Of a stretch of DNA of 64,000 bases, positions 63,910 through 64,000 are shown in pieces. The stretch comes from Pseudomonas sp. TTU2014-080ASC (GTDB lineage: Bacteria; Pseudomonadota; Gammaproteobacteria; Pseudomonadales; Pseudomonadaceae): contig NZ_LKKK01000011.1 in NCBI RefSeq assembly GCF_001446935.1, positions 372,001 through 436,000 of the forward strand, in the 5' to 3' direction. Position numbers and translations under genes: made by a program. A model generated the notes under the pieces. It saw nothing but the letters and a program-made list of their open reading frames with translations. It ran no database searches and was not told where the DNA came from. Positions within the stretch are counted from its first letter, which is position 1. Each line of letters starts with the position of its first letter.

Positions 63910-64000
63910 AGCAGTCTTCCCTTGAGCCAGCGAATCAGCCCGCCAGCCACCGGCAAGTGCTCGTACAGCAAGGCACCGGCGTCGAAGTAGTCGTGGTGGA
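63906..64000 (-). CDS. C-terminal end of an NTF2/SnoaL-like protein (truncated by window edge)
   Basis: Only the last 30 or so codons are visible: YFDAGALLYEHLPVAGGL then IRWLKGRLL and TGA. The ending resembles the NTF2-like proteins found first in this type of SDR/CFA operon. Its TGA overlaps the SDR ATG. The remaining part and any RpoE/ChrR-type regulator lie beyond the window. Confidence 0.65.
   Translation of the reverse strand, partial: HHDYFDAGALLYEHLPVAGGLIRWLKGRLL

Overview
The window is chromosomal DNA of a gammaproteobacterium that is almost certainly a Pseudomonas or a close relative. The evidence is a type II secretion cluster split into divergent gspCD and gspEFGHIJKLM units, as in the P. 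aeruginosa xcp locus. It is followed by the order AraC regulator, fadH, nadK, rhomboid, pepN, MoxR/Bat operon and NAD-glutamate dehydrogenase, which matches P. aeruginosa gene order as I recall it. Coding density is high, many genes overlap by 4 bp, and no insertion sequence, phage or CRISPR array was seen.

Layout. 1-4.0 kb: the 3' part of a LuxR/MalT-type regulator, then a 913-residue fatty-acid alpha-dioxygenase homologue with an extra C-terminal domain that looks like a catalase-family fold. 4.3-14.5 kb: the type II secretion system. 14.6-15.3 kb: an array of five tRNAs (Val-Asp-Asp-Val-Asp). 15.4-21.9 kb: a 28-codon small ORF, an AraC regulator, fadH, an NTF2-like protein, a coiled-coil protein with a Cys/His-rich tail and a PLP-dependent deaminase/desulfhydrase-like enzyme. 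21.9-30.7 kb: a cyclic-nucleotide-binding/rhodanese protein, DUF1853, NAD kinase, a metallophosphoesterase, a rhomboid protease, DUF1315, DUF2797 and aminopeptidase N. 31.2-38.3 kb: a DUF1302 beta-barrel, DUF1329, a YCF48-type propeller and an MMPL/RND transporter, which together look like an envelope transport system. 38.4-39.9 kb: a LysE-type exporter and an AraC regulator, convergent. 39.9-46.7 kb: a six-gene MoxR-DUF58-DUF4381-BatA-BatB/C-BatD operon on the minus strand, divergent from the 1613-residue NAD-dependent glutamate dehydrogenase. 51.9-58.1 kb: an AT-rich GNAT gene, rnt and pyrC (minus), motY with a sigma-28-like promoter, argG, a 137-bp palindromic intergenic element, gloA and a second GNAT gene. 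58.2-64 kb: chalcone-isomerase-like and DUF3833 genes (plus), facing a tightly overlapped minus-strand lipid-modification operon (NTF2-like, SDR, FAD oxidoreductase, DUF1365, cyclopropane-fatty-acid-synthase-type methyltransferase, DUF2878) of the kind often controlled by an RpoE/ChrR-type singlet-oxygen response.

The most notable observations are the alpha-dioxygenase/catalase-like fusion, the DUF1302-DUF1329-YCF48-MMPL module with a candidate sigma-54 promoter and upstream operator repeats, covarying hairpins at a fixed distance before every tRNA-Asp, a small ORF whose last codons form its own terminator stem, the palindromic element after argG, and the lipid-modification operon at the right edge.
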